Notes: generated from the letters alone by a model not told the origin. Positions 25,215 through 38,132 are shown, counted from the first letter of the stretch. The stretch is 64,000 nt of DNA from Tetrahymena elliotti 4EA (GCA_000231825.2 JH720391.1:1-64000), one strand, 5' to 3'. A program made the numbers and translations.

Positions 25215-26679
25215 TCAAAGAAGACCTAACTGGGATTATTAAATAACTAACTAACTTGCTATCAATTTTTAAAATCCTTGAAGTAGTATGAAAATTAATT
25301 ATTTCACAATTTCAGATTGTTCAATAAATGATTTAAATTCATTTGAATAGCCAGCCTTCTTAACATTAAAAGTTCAAGTAAAAACTATTTTCTTTTAAAG
25401 CTTCTTCAAGTATTTTTTATATTAATTTCTATTTGGAGAATAAAAATATTCGAAAAAAATATTATATATTATGTTTAATTTAACTTTTTATAATAATAGA
25501 ATAATAAAGTCAAATAAATTCTCATCAATTTTTATTACTATTTTAAATTGATATTTTGCTATCAAGTAAATATTTTGGTAGCTAATTATATAACTTAACT
25601 TACTTAAGATAAATCATTTATTTTAATATCTACTGCATCAGTTACTTATTATTAATTATTATTGAAATTTACTATTGTTAACTGGTGAAGAAAGTGCTAT
25701 TTATATAGTTTCTATTCCATAGTTTATCTAAAGTCATATGATGAAAAATTTTCATAAGATTCGTCTAAATCAGCTATTAATAAATTAGGATATTTAAAGC
25801 ATATCACATCATAAGCAATAAAATTAAAAGTATCTACTAGATATATTCCAAATATGCATAGAGTAGGTAGGTAATACTTATAAGATTTTAATCCAGATAA
25901 ATCATCAAAAAAGTAAGAAATTAAAAGAAGTACAAAGAATTTCAAAAATTTAATAACTCTTAAAATTTTGAATTTAAGACTATTTGTAAATATATTATAG
26001 CTTTTTAAAATTGAATATTAAATTGGTGATATTGAACACTCATAACGACAAAGAAATAAAATCTCAAGTCCTAATCCTAGAAAAAAACTAGGAACAAATA
26101 AGTATTTAACTTATTCTCTTAAGCAAATAAAAACTCCATATACTAAATTAAAGCAAAGAAAAATTAAATAATAGACAAAGAGCCCTAACTCAAAGCATCT
26201 AATTAAAAAGTAAGAAGAATAAATCGAGCAAAAAATATAGAAGTAACACAAAATGTGTTGAAATTTACTTCAAGGTGGTTCACTAATACTACATTTATTA
26301 AAATGCTCAATAAAATATTTTTTTTCTGCGTTATACAATTTTTTATAAATTATTATGGAATTGAGTCCCATATGTTCTAAATTGTATCTATTTTTCAATA
26401 TTAATTTTTTTTTATGAAATTGCTTTTTCATTCTTACCCAGGTTAACTCTATTGAGCTTCGATCAGGGTTCCAAGGTGTATTTTACTTTAAATGGTCAAT
26501 TGAATTTTCTTTCTATTCAATATGAATTAAAATAAAAGGATTTTCAATAATAAAACAAATAAAATAATACTAAACAATGATTATTTTACAACTAATTATT
26601 TATCATTTTTGAAATCCTATGCTCCAAGGAAAATTAATGCTTTAGATATTTTTGAGTTTTTGAAAGGATTTAACTTCAT
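25215..26679 (-). pseudogene. Degenerate paralogue of the polytopic membrane protein
   Basis: Minus-strand relative of the 18004-19698 gene. Reading from 26679 it starts MKLNPFKNSKISKALIF, and a good 50-nt GT-AG intron (donor GTAAGAATG near 26455) joins in frame to the next exon. The following segments align in order with the intact gene: YFYIFCSIYSSYF against YIFCSIYTLY, KILRVIKFLKFFVLLLISY against KVYRFLKLVKLIILLILSY, and FKSFIEQ...LLQGFQKL near the end. Breaks are an in-frame TGA in ISEPP-TGA-SKFQH (a 70-nt GT-AG intron could remove it), a TGA at 25562-25564, and a frame change before the last block, which ends at 25215. The N-terminal 90 residues are missing or unrecognised. A decayed copy is most likely; an unusually spliced gene is possible. 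Confidence 0.6.
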
Positions 26680-27687
26680 TTGAATTACCTCCTCATTCTA
26701 AAATGTTCAAGAAAACAAATACTTTCTTAAGTGGAAGAAGGCATTCTTTATTTTTCTATTGAAAGAAAAGGTATATTTTATATATTTATCCTTACTTTCT
26801 ATTGCAATAGAGACAAAAATAATAAAAAATTTTATTAATTTTTAATATGATTTTAAATTTTAATTTCATTATTTGTAAATATTTTTGTTGATATTAATGT
26901 AACTTATTTAAGATTAATTATTTATTTTAATGTCTACTAGATTAGATATTATTGAATCTTAATACATAATTTTTTGCTTACTTCATCTAAACCCTACATT
27001 ATATTTTTTGTTAATCTTCCGTAATAAATTTTCCACCTCGCTCTAAAAATCTATTTTCTTTATTTTCTATTAATAGGTTATTTAGTAAATTCATTATTAA
27101 AAAAATAATTTTTAATACTTTTATAAAAAAAAGTAGAAAAAGTAATAAAAAAATATTAGTATTGAATTATTTTTATCTCTTCATCTAATTATATTTATTT
27201 TCTTTGTTAATTGTTAATTAAATTTTTAACTAAAAATGTTATGTGTTTTACTCTTTCTTTTTAAGAATAGATTTTTTAGTTAAATCCTTTTATTTTAAAT
27301 TTCCTATTAATTTTTGTATTTATAGAGTAACTAAATTCTGATATGAGGTGTGTAAATGCTAATTAAGAAATTTGATATAATTTAATCATGCATAAAATTT
27401 ACCAGATTTAAATAAAATTAACCAAATTCTTTTTAAATTCTGATAAAATAAATGTAAAACCTCATCTTAAAATTGTAAATTAATTTAAAAATAAAAGACA
27501 GAATTTTCTTTGCAATAGAATTAATTAAAAAGCAAAAATCTATGTCTAATTTTTCTGATAAAAATCATGTAAATGCTAACATCACTTAAAATAATCTAGT
27601 TGTTTTCTTCATTTAAATCCATATTTACTTGATATCAATAAATGTATTTATTTAATTATTAAAAACTTAAAATAAAAACATAAATAA
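26680..27687. other. Spacer and DJ-1 upstream region
   Basis: The left part contains a 134-codon minus-strand open frame (26693-27094) beginning MNLLNNLLIENKENRF. Around 26895-26935 the DNA repeats a stretch found inside the membrane-protein pseudogene (38 nt with about four differences from 25600-25640). This part may therefore be a leading exon or another scrap of that family. From about 27340 onward the sequence is the 5' flank of the DJ-1 gene, duplicated at 24400-24723. Confidence 0.5.
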
Positions 27688-28302
27688 ATGAGCTAAAAGA
27701 TTTTACTTATTACAGGAGATTTTGGAGAAGATTATGAAGTAATGGTTCCCTACTAAGTACTTCATGCTGTTGGATATACTGTGCATACTGTTTGCCCAAA
27801 TAAAAAATCTGGTGACTATGTTACTTGTGTAGTTGAAGAAGGAGGAGATGTAGAAAATTACCAAACCTACACTGAAAAAATAGGACACAGATTCTATTTA
27901 AATTATGATTTTGATTAGGTTAAGCCTGAAGAGTATTATGCTTTAGTTTTATCAGGTGGAAGGGCTCCAGAATATCTTAAATACGATCCAAGTGTTTTGA
28001 AACTAGTTAAGCACTTTACTGATAGCAAGAAGTCTATTCTAGTGATATGCCATGGATATCAAATTCTTTGTGCTCTAAAGGGTAGCATAGACAACATAGT
28101 GTTAGGTGGTCCTACTCCAACTTCATATGAAATTTCTAATGCTGGAGGTATTTACTAACAAATAAAAATGGAAGAGGCTCTAATGTATAACAATTTTATT
28201 TCAACTCCTGCATACACAGGTTTTTTGAAGTGCTTCCCACCATTTATTGAGTAACTTAAAAATGGTATTAAGTTTGACAACAAAGTTTATCATTTCAAAT
28301 GA
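27688..28302 (+). CDS. DJ-1/PfpI family protein, intact copy
   Basis: Single-exon 204-aa protein of the class I glutamine amidotransferase-like DJ-1/PfpI family, whose members act as glyoxalases/deglycases, chaperones or proteases. Motifs seen: N-terminal KILLITGDFGEDYEVMVPY, FDQVKPEEYYALVLSGGRAPE (the family's LxGGRAPE turn) and the nucleophile elbow ILVICHGYQIL with its Cys-His-Gly. GGIYQQ and a C-terminal TPAYTGFL follow. Length fits a single DJ-1 domain, closest in pattern to the PfpI/plant DJ1D-like branch. All catalytic positions look intact. It is the functional member of a local set of three copies (also 24724 and 37021). Exact substrate cannot be told. Confidence 0.92.
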
Positions 28303-29502
28303 AATTCATTATGCTACATTCTTAGTAATTCAAATTTTTTATCATCTAAAATAATACTAAGATATTTTTTCTAAAAGAATAATTTTTTTATTTTCAAGTA
28401 CTTAGTTAGCCAAATTCAACAAAAAACTTTTGATAAACCAACTTCGATTTTAATATTGGTAACATGTTTTTGTGTTTTTTATTTTGATTTTATGATAGAA
28501 ATATTATTCTATTTATTTTTTCTTTAGAAAATCAATTGAGCAGTTTAAAAATTTTTTATAATTTACAAAATAAAAAGTAAAAATGTATTTGTTTATTTTT
28601 AAAACAATTAAATTCAGGAAATGAATAGTATTATTGTTATCACTTTTTATATTTAGTTTTATAACTGTTTTAAATCAATTGCGTTGGATTAAGAATATAT
28701 TTATTTACAAGATATAAAAATTTTATTTTTTTTTTGCTTTGAGAATGCATAAAACTCAATTAAGGTATATCCATCCTTTAAAAATCGAGTATGTTGAGCA
28801 TTATCTTAAACTATTTCAAATTTTTTCCATACATATCTGTGCTATCTGCATAAAATAATTAAAACATTGTATTCAATTCATTTAGATTTTATTGAAGTAA
28901 TAAATTAAACCATCTTTTATTAATTAATAATAGATAATAAATTTTTGACCTAATTCCAAAAATTCATATCTTAAAATAAATGAAAGATATGGAATAAGTA
29001 ATAAAGAAATCATAAAAAAACTTAAAATAATAAAAATATTTCAAATATTCAGTTAATTAAATTATCAATGATAAAATAATGAAATTTTATTTACAAAAAT
29101 AATCTAAAAAAGTATTTAATTTTCTAATAATATTACTAAAAAAAAATTTTACTATTTTTTAAAGATATAAATTATTAGCTTGAAATAAAATAATAATTTT
29201 AAGGAATGTTTTGGGTTATATTAATTAAAACATATTTGAAAATTTAAAACTAAAAGTAGAATAATTATTTAGAAAATAAAAAATAAATAAGATTGAGCAG
29301 ACAATTTACTGTCAGATTTTAAATGAGTGAATAAGGTTATTTCTCATGATTTATTTAAAAAAGAAAATATATGATTTTGTTTTTCTTTTTAGTTGGAATA
29401 AACAGATAGGAATTTCTATTAAATTTGAAAGTAATTAAATAAAATTTGATTGATTTTTGATAGAAATAGGGAAGATCCAACAATATAGAAAAAACATTTT
29501 AA
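28303..29502. other. Intergenic, about 1.2 kb
   Basis: AT-rich spacer; no gene, RNA or repeat recognised. Confidence 0.6.
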
Positions 29503-31554
29503 ATGGATAAGAGCCAAAATTTATAGAAAATAATCCACAATACTTATTTAGTGTTTTCAGGATTATTCATATCATATTCATTTTTGAAGTATGTGAAGAG
29601 ATAGATCAGAAATAAGAGAAATAGTTTAGCAAAGATGGAGATCATGAAATAAGTCAAAAGCAAATAAAAAATAAATGATGAAAAAGATGATCTAAATAAT
29701 GATACAAATGCAAAAAATCATCAATCTAGAAGAAGCAGTGAAAGTTTAACAGAAGAAAAATTAATAAGCAATAGAAAAATTAAGTCTAAGACTTCTTCTG
29801 CCATAAATTTGTTGGAATTAGACACTTCTATTCCCAAAGAAATAGTCAAAGATTAAAAACGTAAGATCATAAAAGTTTGTCTGACGGGAGGACCATGTGC
29901 AGGTAAAACTTCTGGCCTAGCATTTTTAAGTGAAAAGCTAAAAGATGATAATTTTGACGTTTATGTAGTACCTGAAGCTGCAACTTTAATTTCAAATGGT
30001 GGAGGTCTGATCAACATTTAAGATTTCTCAGAAGATGAAATCGTTCAATTCTAAAAATCTCTAATGAGTGTACAAATTTCCTTAGAAGATAATTTTTAAA
30101 GGTTAGCTGAAATCTCAGAAAATCAGTCAATAATTCTTTGTGATAGAGGATTAATAGATGGAAAGGCTTTTATGTCCGATTAAGGTTGGCAGACTTTGCT
30201 AAAAGAAATGAAGCTTTCCGAATATGAAATAAGAGACAAGAGATATGACTTTGTAATTCATTTAGTAACAGCAGCAGATGGAGTAAAAAACAATAATCTA
30301 TTTATTTATTCATTCATTTCTTTTAGCTTTAATTTGGATTATGAATAATTCATTAATTAAAATATTTTTTATGCCTTTTTGAAACACTAAAGAGTTTTTT
30401 GTTTTAAATAAACAATTTACAATTTATTTGTTTGGAATAAAATTAAAAACCCATAAATAACTTATCTAATTTGATATTTTTTTTACTTAATTAATAAATA
30501 AATGATTGATTATTCTCATCTTACATCAATATCTAAAAATGATGTTTTCAGATACAAAACAAATTAAACAAATTGTTTTTTATGATAAAAATATTCAAAT
30601 AATTATTAATCAAATAAATTAAAAATACCTAATTATAGACATTAATTGATTTCTTACAAATTTGATAAAAAGGCAGCAGATTACTATGTGAAAGAAGGTG
30701 CTAGATATTAAGATGTTGATTAAGCAGTTGAAATAGATAAGCTCTTTTAGAAATGCTGGTTAGGACATTAGCGCCTTGAAATTATTGATAATAAAAGTGT
30801 CTCGAGTTTTGAAGAAAAGCTATAAAAATTGCTTTTTACAGTAAGAAGAATGAGTGGTGTACCTGTAAAAGGAACAAAGCTTTATTCAAGATATATTATT
30901 ATAGATCCTTCAAGCCATCCAAATATTCCTGAAGATTTCCCTGTAAATAAAAATTTGAATTAATTATTCTATTTTGAAATCTAACTTATTTTCAAAAACT
31001 AACAAAAATAGGTTGAATCATTTGAAATTGAAGATACTTTCTTATATAAAGTGTAATATAATGAAAATAAAGGAAAGTTAACAAAGATCAGAAAGAGAGT
31101 TTAGAATGGTGATGTAATTTATCTATGCAGTGAGAGTCATATTATAGGTGGTAAACAAACTATTTATTACAAGAAGAGACTCAATTATAGAGAATATGTC
31201 CTTGTAAAAGACAGAGAAGATAGAGATAGAATTACTCTTAGAAAATTTAGAAGATAATTTGTTTATAAGGGGTATTATTATATACTAGATAAATACTTAG
31301 ATTATGATATGTGTATACTACGTGCTAAAAATAGTCCTGGATCAGATGATAATTAAATAATTATCCCTGATTTTATTTAAATAGATGCTGATGTAACTGA
31401 CAATAAAGAGTTCAAATCGCTTAATTTAAGCTTAAAATCAAGTCCTCTTAGAGATCCAAAATTCTTATAAGAATTGGTTTACACTATTCAAGATTAGTAA
31501 AAAAATTTAATTAAATTTGAAGATAAACTTAGACCAAGACCAAATAGAAAATGA
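29503..31554 (+). CDS. TTD14-like AAA/P-loop NTPase with CYTH-like domain
   Basis: Product of 530 aa in three exons (29503-30282, 30673-30942, 31012-31554), all phase 0. It resembles TRPL translocation defect protein 14 of animals, a nucleotide- and phosphoinositide-binding traffic factor. An N-terminal hydrophobic segment at about 15-32 suggests a membrane anchor. A charged linker leads to the P-loop LTGGPCAGKTS (residues 127-137), then VVPEAATL, the Walker-B-like ILCDRGLIDG, and VTAADGAADYYV across intron 1. KCWLGHQRLEIIDN and the C-terminal CYTH-like β-domain follow, with KIRKRVQ, YYKKRLNYREYV and YYILDKYL. The family's order of motifs is fully conserved. The first intron is long for the window (390 nt). 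The extra N-terminal anchor is unusual for the family. Confidence 0.85.
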
Positions 31555-33544
31555 GTTAGTTAATCTATCTAACAAATATTTTTTTGTTATTCCAAACAAT
31601 AATTAATCAAAACTTCTTCTCAAAAATAAAATCGTTAAGAACATCTTATATTTTTTAATAGATTAGACATAATGATTCTTTTAATAAACGTTTAATTATT
31701 TTGTAATAATTTATGATCTCTTCTTATTAAAGTGTATGTACTCTAGATAAATACTAAAAATTTTTAGAACTAATAAAATTAAGTCTTATTTTTTTATGTT
31801 AAACAAAAAATAAATATAAAAGATGGAATATTTTTTAATTCATAATTTAAAACTGAAAAATAATTAACTTCTTTTATGTAAATTAATCATATTAAAAATT
31901 AAAGAAATAGAGTAAAATCTATTTTTTATTGAATTTTTTGAGGAAAATTATAAATAACAAATATTTTTGAATGAAAAATAAAAAGATATGAATGTATTAA
32001 AAATATATTAGTATTTCTGTATTAAATGTATTCTAGAATAAATATAAAGGAAATTAAATTACAAAATAAATGATAAGCAATTTATTATTTAATAATAATT
32101 ATGTAATTTTAAGAAAGTAAATAATTAATATTTCTCATGCTACAAATATTTTTAAGGATGATATTAAATATTTTATCATTACTAAAAAAATAGGAAATAT
32201 TAAGCTTTTCATTATTAAATTAAAACAGAATATATAATAGAAATTAAGTAACAAAAATAATAAAGAACTTTTCATAATTAAAAAATAATAAATAGAATAG
32301 TTAATATTTATTTTATATTGACAACAAAATTTCCCTTAAATAAATGATAAAGAAAGGTATGGAAATTTATTTTTTAGTAGAACTAAATTACAAAGCTTAC
32401 TTTTTGTTTGATTTTAACTTTTATTTTAAGTTTTTGAGTTTTAAAATTAATGGTTGGATTTCTATCTTAATTTATAGTACAATATGGTGTATAATTTGAG
32501 AGATTTTTAATTGGCAATCATTAAAACTTAAAACATTACAAAACTTATACATAAAAAATGTGTTAATAATTTATCATTTTAGCTAAGAGAAACTAAAAAG
32601 AAAAAATTGAATTATTTTATGATAAATAATTTAATTTCATGTAAGGTTTTCTTTGAAATTTTAAAATAAATGTAAGTTAAATAAAATTACTTTTTTTAGA
32701 ATTTATTCTTTATTGGATTAAACTTTGATATGATGTTTTGAAGTTAAAGAGAATGAAATAAAAATATATCTATTTTTTAATTTGTAGAACTAATTCTAAT
32801 CTAAATTTTGGATGTAATATAAAAAATCTAAAAAAAATTGTGTTTTGTCCTTATTAGTTAGCGCTTTTTAAAATTAAGATGAGTAAGTAATTTATTTCAA
32901 TTTTTTGATTCTCTTAATAAGCTTAATGAGGAAATATGTTGATGACATATTATTTAAATGTATTACACAGTTGTTGAGTTAGGTAATAAATATTCTTTTA
33001 TTTTTCATGATTTAATTTTATTCAATTTTTAAAAAATAATGATAATTTTTTAATCTATTTTGCAAAAATTTAAAGATGATTTTTTGGTTTTGATGATTTT
33101 AAGTTTTTTTAATTTATTACTAAAATATTTTGTTTACTTCCTACTTGTCTAATATCTATTACCAAAATTTCACCAAATAATGTAGATTTGCAATTTTGCA
33201 GATTGGATTTTGATAATCCCTTTAATTAACAAGGTTGTAAAAAAGTAATTCAACTTTGAAAATGAAATAAAAGTGTAAATTTGCAATAAGCACATAAATT
33301 TATGGATGCAAATGAATTTAATATTACGATGAAAATGACTTTTACAATTATTAAGAAAAGCTAAGAAGGCTATCAAGATATTTAAAAGTTTTCTAATTAT
33401 GATTTTTATTTATAATAGAGTGCGTAATACTTCAATCAATTACGAAATATTAACTCAAAAAAATAATACACAATTTTTACTTTAGTTTAACAAATTAAAA
33501 GAAAAAAAAATTACAAAATCTAGGCAAACAAAATTAAATAGTTT
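31555..33544. other. Intergenic, about 2 kb
   Basis: AT-rich spacer between two plus-strand genes. No coding frame with support, RNA gene or repeat family was recognised. Confidence 0.6.
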
Positions 33545-36244
33545 ATGGTGGCTGTAGTCAAAAAAGAAATAGATAATTTTTCATGGTTTCAAAAATAGCG
33601 ATTAATTTCTTAGCTAATGACAAGGTTTATTATCTTATCAGTTGCTATAATCTCAGTTATCCTTGCTGCTACCTACGTAATAGATCATATTAAAATTTAT
33701 TTTATATTGATGCTTACTAACAAGCAAAACAACTACTATAATTGACTTAATTCTTTTAATTAATTTTTTGTTTAATAAGTCAATAATTGTTGAGTCATTC
33801 GTATTTTTAATAGCCTTTATATTATGAATAGGCTTATATCAAGCATAAAATAGGAGATGTAATTATAAGCGAAGCTAATACATATGTCCAATAAAAAGTA
33901 GCTTAAGAAATGCAAATTATTTCAAAGTATTTAATTATATATATTCAATAATTATTATTACTCAATTCATTTCATTCTGTTTGATCTAATCCTTAGCCAA
34001 TTTACTAAACAAAAGCTAAATGATTACCTCTTTCTAAACCTAAAATTACATCTTGGGGACTTTATTAGTTGAGCTAATGAGAGTGACAGCAGATATAAAC
34101 TATATTTGCATGCCTCCAAGTATTAAATTAATTTAATTACAAGAAAAGTTGATAATTTTAATCATTAAATCCTCATTTTACTCAATTCAATCAATTTGAA
34201 TGAAAAAATATTTATTTGATTTATTATACTATCTGATAAAATATAAAGAATGCATGTTCAGATTAGTGTAAAGTGTGAATCAAGATACATTAAAATTGAC
34301 AACTCCACAAACGCCAAACCCTAATTTACCTTATGTTAAAGATTTTTCAAGCAGTTATCTAGTATATGACAATGTTAATTTAAATACCCCTGTAAAGAAA
34401 TATTTTATTTTTAAATATAAAAACAAAATAATCATTAATCATCTTTCTCATTGAGCTAATTATAATTTATTTTAATTAAAAGTAATTATTCGTGATGTAT
34501 GAATTATATGAGTCATTGGACTTTGGTGACGCTATTTAGAATATTATAACAGATTATTTAGCCAAGAATGTTAGAAGGGTAATAATCCACAGGTACTCTA
34601 AATCTACTGTAGATTATTCATGGAATATTATGAAAATTTTTCCTTGTGAAAATGTGAGCTGGAATCATGTATAAAATTTGCGTAATATCTCCATATTATT
34701 TTTTTTTAAACTTTATTATTTTTCTTTTTTGGTCCTCTTAAGTTCATTATCAGCTTATAATTTATTTTCAAACACATGAATTACCACACACTAGCTTTAA
34801 TCTCGAACAAAAATATGGACAGATATTTTATAGTTAAAAATAACCTAGAGAAGAATTAACAAAATAATTATTTGAAGTAGAAAAAAAAAATTTTAATTTG
34901 TTGAATAAAAAACTTCAAATTAATGAAATTTTTTTACTTAATTTAAAATTAAAAAAATTAGCAAAATTGATGAACGTTAATCAATTATTTTTCTAAAAAA
35001 TAGATGAAAACAATCCTATTTATTTAAAAGCAGAAGCTCTCTAAGGATCAACTGTAATGATTAATGGCCCATATACAGATTAATTAGGATAATTTTAAGA
35101 AAATTTAACTGCTTATATTGTAAATATTAGTAGACCAGCCATATCAGCATAAAAACCTTAACTATATTTTTGTATAAATTATTTTAATATTATCTTTAAA
35201 TACTAAAGCCAATTTATATTCAAAAGAAATAACAATTGAAGTAGAAACTAAAATTGTGAGTGATTTATTTTCATAAAACTATTATCGTTCAACAATTGAA
35301 ATGATTGTAGTAAATAAAAATGGCTAATTATTCTACGCAACAGATTACTGGTTGTAAAATAAAAAACTTAATCCATAGTAATACATTTTTGATTCTCAAA
35401 TTTAACCTTATAGTGGTAAAATAAATTATTATCATTTTTATTATTTAAAATAATTTTAAAAATAAAGGACTTTCAGCTGAAGGTTATGAGGAATTAATAT
35501 CAAACTCTTTTATTTAAAATAAAATGAATATTACATAAATTACTAAATTAAACTAAAAAAACCAATAAAAAAATTATTTGATTCATCCCGTTTTCATAAA
35601 AAATACATTTAACCCTAACAATATGACTGATTATACACTTATAGGAGTAAAATATTAATATTTCTTCTCTTATTTTCTAAAAATATTCTTTAAAAAAAAA
35701 GATACAAAATAAAAACGTTGATCATATAGTTGTAATTATTTATGGGGATTAAGATGAAATGTATTCAGTATCTGAATTTTTAAATGAACTTTTTAATGAG
35801 TAATTGGATGCTCTCAGAATATTTTCTATCTTAACTGGAATCATAACTGTTTCTATGGTTATAGTTTCTTTGTATCATGCCTCAGTTAGTGTACATAGAC
35901 CTATCAGATAAATGTTGTATATTTGTTAATCCCTCTCCCACAAAGATTCTATTTTTAGGTTAAAGACATTACATAGAGCTAAGATGCAGCTTGAAGATTT
36001 AGAAACTCAAACTTAATACCAAGTATAGGATTTAGTTAATTCCTTTATTTGCTTAATATCTACAATCATTTCACGTATTAAAACACCTTCAACTCTAAAA
36101 GATATTTCCATTCAATATCCTTTAAATGAATTAGAGAAGCATTTTGTTAAAAACACAAAAGGTAAATAAAATGAATTTGACTGGTAAAAATTTGTTGAAG
36201 AAGTTGAAGATTAAACAGAGAAACTAGACAAAAATATGTCTTGA
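33545..36244 (+). CDS. Two-TM sensor-like receptor, Cache-type extracellular region
   Basis: Nine-exon model, 687 aa, all phases closing: 33545-33676, 33814-33926, 34016-34147, 34262-34391, 34483-34681, 34743-35171, 35209-35415, 35468-35646 and 35702-36244. An N-terminal membrane segment lies at about residues 26-43 (IILSVAIISVILAA). A long extracellular region of about 500 residues follows and contains LYYEQAYIKHKIGDVIISEA and SQNYYRSTIEMIVVNKNGQL. TM2 is at about 547-566 (FSILTGIITVSMVIVSL). The juxtamembrane stretch after TM2 starts SVHRPIRQM and looks HAMP-like. The layout is that of a Cache/HAMP sensor, yet the 120-residue cytoplasmic tail carries no kinase, cyclase or methyl-accepting domain. 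Some exon ends were chosen by phase, so small errors are possible. Confidence 0.7.
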
Positions 36245-37020
36245 TTTTTAAGATAAAATTATAAAAACAACACAACATTTTATTCAAACAAAGAATTAAT
36301 TAAATAATTTCTAAAAATTATTAATAAAACTTCTTCTTCATTATTTGTAAATATAATTTTGATTTAAATTTGTATATATTTATTTTATAATAGAGTTCTT
36401 TTATAATATAACTTATCCAAAATATTGATTCTACATCAACCATATCTGAATTAAAAATATTTCTTTTTATAAAGTACCAATGTTGTAGATATTAAATGTC
36501 AGTTATTACAAACTTTAAAAAATTGTGATAAACCTTAATTATGATTTTTAAAAATAAATGATATTTTGATCTATTATTAAAGTAATTAAATTATTTTTCA
36601 TTGGAATATAAAATGGAATGGTATAATTAATACAAAGAAGTGAATTTTTAACTAGGAGTCAAATTTTCTAGAATAAATTTCATTTTTTATTTTTTATATA
36701 AAATTAAAGAGGTAAATTTTCTTGATTATTATCAATCTTAAAATTGAATTCTGATAAAAGGTATGTAATTGCTATTCAAAATCTTAATTAAATTTTGTTT
36801 GATCTGAAATAAAATTCTCATAAACATTCTGTAATTGCTGAGAATAATTCATAAAAAAAACTTAATTTTGTTATTCGGTTTATTTAATTTAATTCCAAAA
36901 ATTTTAAGATAACCTCAAAATCAAAAACTAAAATCCTCAATTTAAAAATAAAGGTATTTTTTAAAAAAAATAATTATCAAATATATTGCCAAAAATAAAT
37001 AAAATTCTAAAGTAAAAAAA
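36245..37020. other. Intergenic upstream of the broken DJ-1 copy
   Basis: AT-rich spacer. Only scattered short blocks resemble the flank of the intact DJ-1 gene, so the duplication here is older or did not include the flank. Confidence 0.5.
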
Positions 37021-37635
37021 ATGAGTAAAAAAATATTGTAAATTACAGGAGATTTTGGTGAGGATCATGATGTCATGGTATCATTTTAAGTGCTTCATTC
37101 AGTAGGATATACTGTACATGCAGTGTGCCCTAATAAAAAATCTGGTGAGTATATAACTTGTGTTGTATAAGAACTTGAGGAATATCCTAAGTACCAGACT
37201 TATACTGAAAAAATAGGTCATAAGTTCTATCTTAATTATGATTTTGAATAAGTAAATCCTGAAGATTATTGTCCCTGAGTTTTATCTGGAGTAAGGGCTC
37301 CTGAGTGTCTTAAATACAACCCAAATGTCTTGAAATTAGTCAAATACTTTACAGATAATAAAAAGTCTATTCTTGTAATATGCCATGGTTACTAAATTTT
37401 ATGTGCTATATAAGGAAGTATTGAGAATCTCGTTTTATGTGGTCCAAATTCAACTTCATATGAAATTTCTAATGCAGGTGGTATTTACTAATAAGTTACA
37501 TTTGAAGAAGCTTTACTTTACAATAATTTCATTTCTACATCTGTATACACTGGTTTTTTGAAATGCTTCCCTCCATTTATTGATTAGCTCAAAAATGGTA
37601 TTTAATTTGACAATAAAGTTAATCTCTTTAAATGA
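37021..37635 (+). pseudogene. DJ-1/PfpI second copy with one in-frame TGA
   Basis: Full-length paralogue of the intact gene at 27688, with exactly the same length (205 codons including stop) and no indels that shift frame. Codon 86 (37276-37278) is TGA where the intact copy has a Leu codon TTA. The adjacent turn reads SGVRAPE instead of SGGRAPE. The nucleophile elbow VICHGYQIL is kept, as are the N-terminal ITGDFGEDHDVMV and the C-terminal STSVYTGFLKCFPP. One stop in an otherwise clean frame points to recent inactivation, a sequencing error, or stop-codon readthrough. The Leu in the sister copy argues against selenocysteine. Confidence 0.8.
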
Positions 37636-38132
37636 TAAAATAAAATATTTTCCAAACTTAAAAAAAATAATAGAATATCTATTTTATTTGTATTTAAATA
37701 AATTTCATATCAATTAAAGTTCATTCAGTAAATTTTAATTAAATATTTGTTTTTCACACTAAAAAAATAAAAATCAATTTTATGATATTTTTTTACAATA
37801 TTATCTCTAAAATGTTTTTCATTTTTATTCTGATTTTTTTATGAAAAAGTTGTAAAAAATATTAATTTAAGTCTATTTGTATCTTCAAAATTGTTATTGT
37901 TAAAGCTAATAATTTTGGAAATAATCTCAAAATAGGTTTTTGTATACATTCCTTTAATAGATATGACAAAATAGAGATCATAATAAAAATGCATAATAAA
38001 TTTCTTAATTTATTGTGTTATTTTATAATTTAACTTTAGATTAAAATGTGTTTGTAGAGATGGTATTTTTAATTTTCAAAAATAAAGATAAAAACCAAAA
38101 TAAATACAATAAGGGTAAATATTAAAATATTT
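37636..38132. other. Intergenic between converging genes
   Basis: AT-rich 3' flanks of the broken DJ-1 copy and of the giant minus-strand gene; nothing else recognised. Confidence 0.6.

Noticed and set aside
37276..37278. Selenocysteine reading of the TGA in the DJ-1 copy
   Set aside because: The intact sister has Leu here, not Cys, and no downstream Sec-type stem was apparent.
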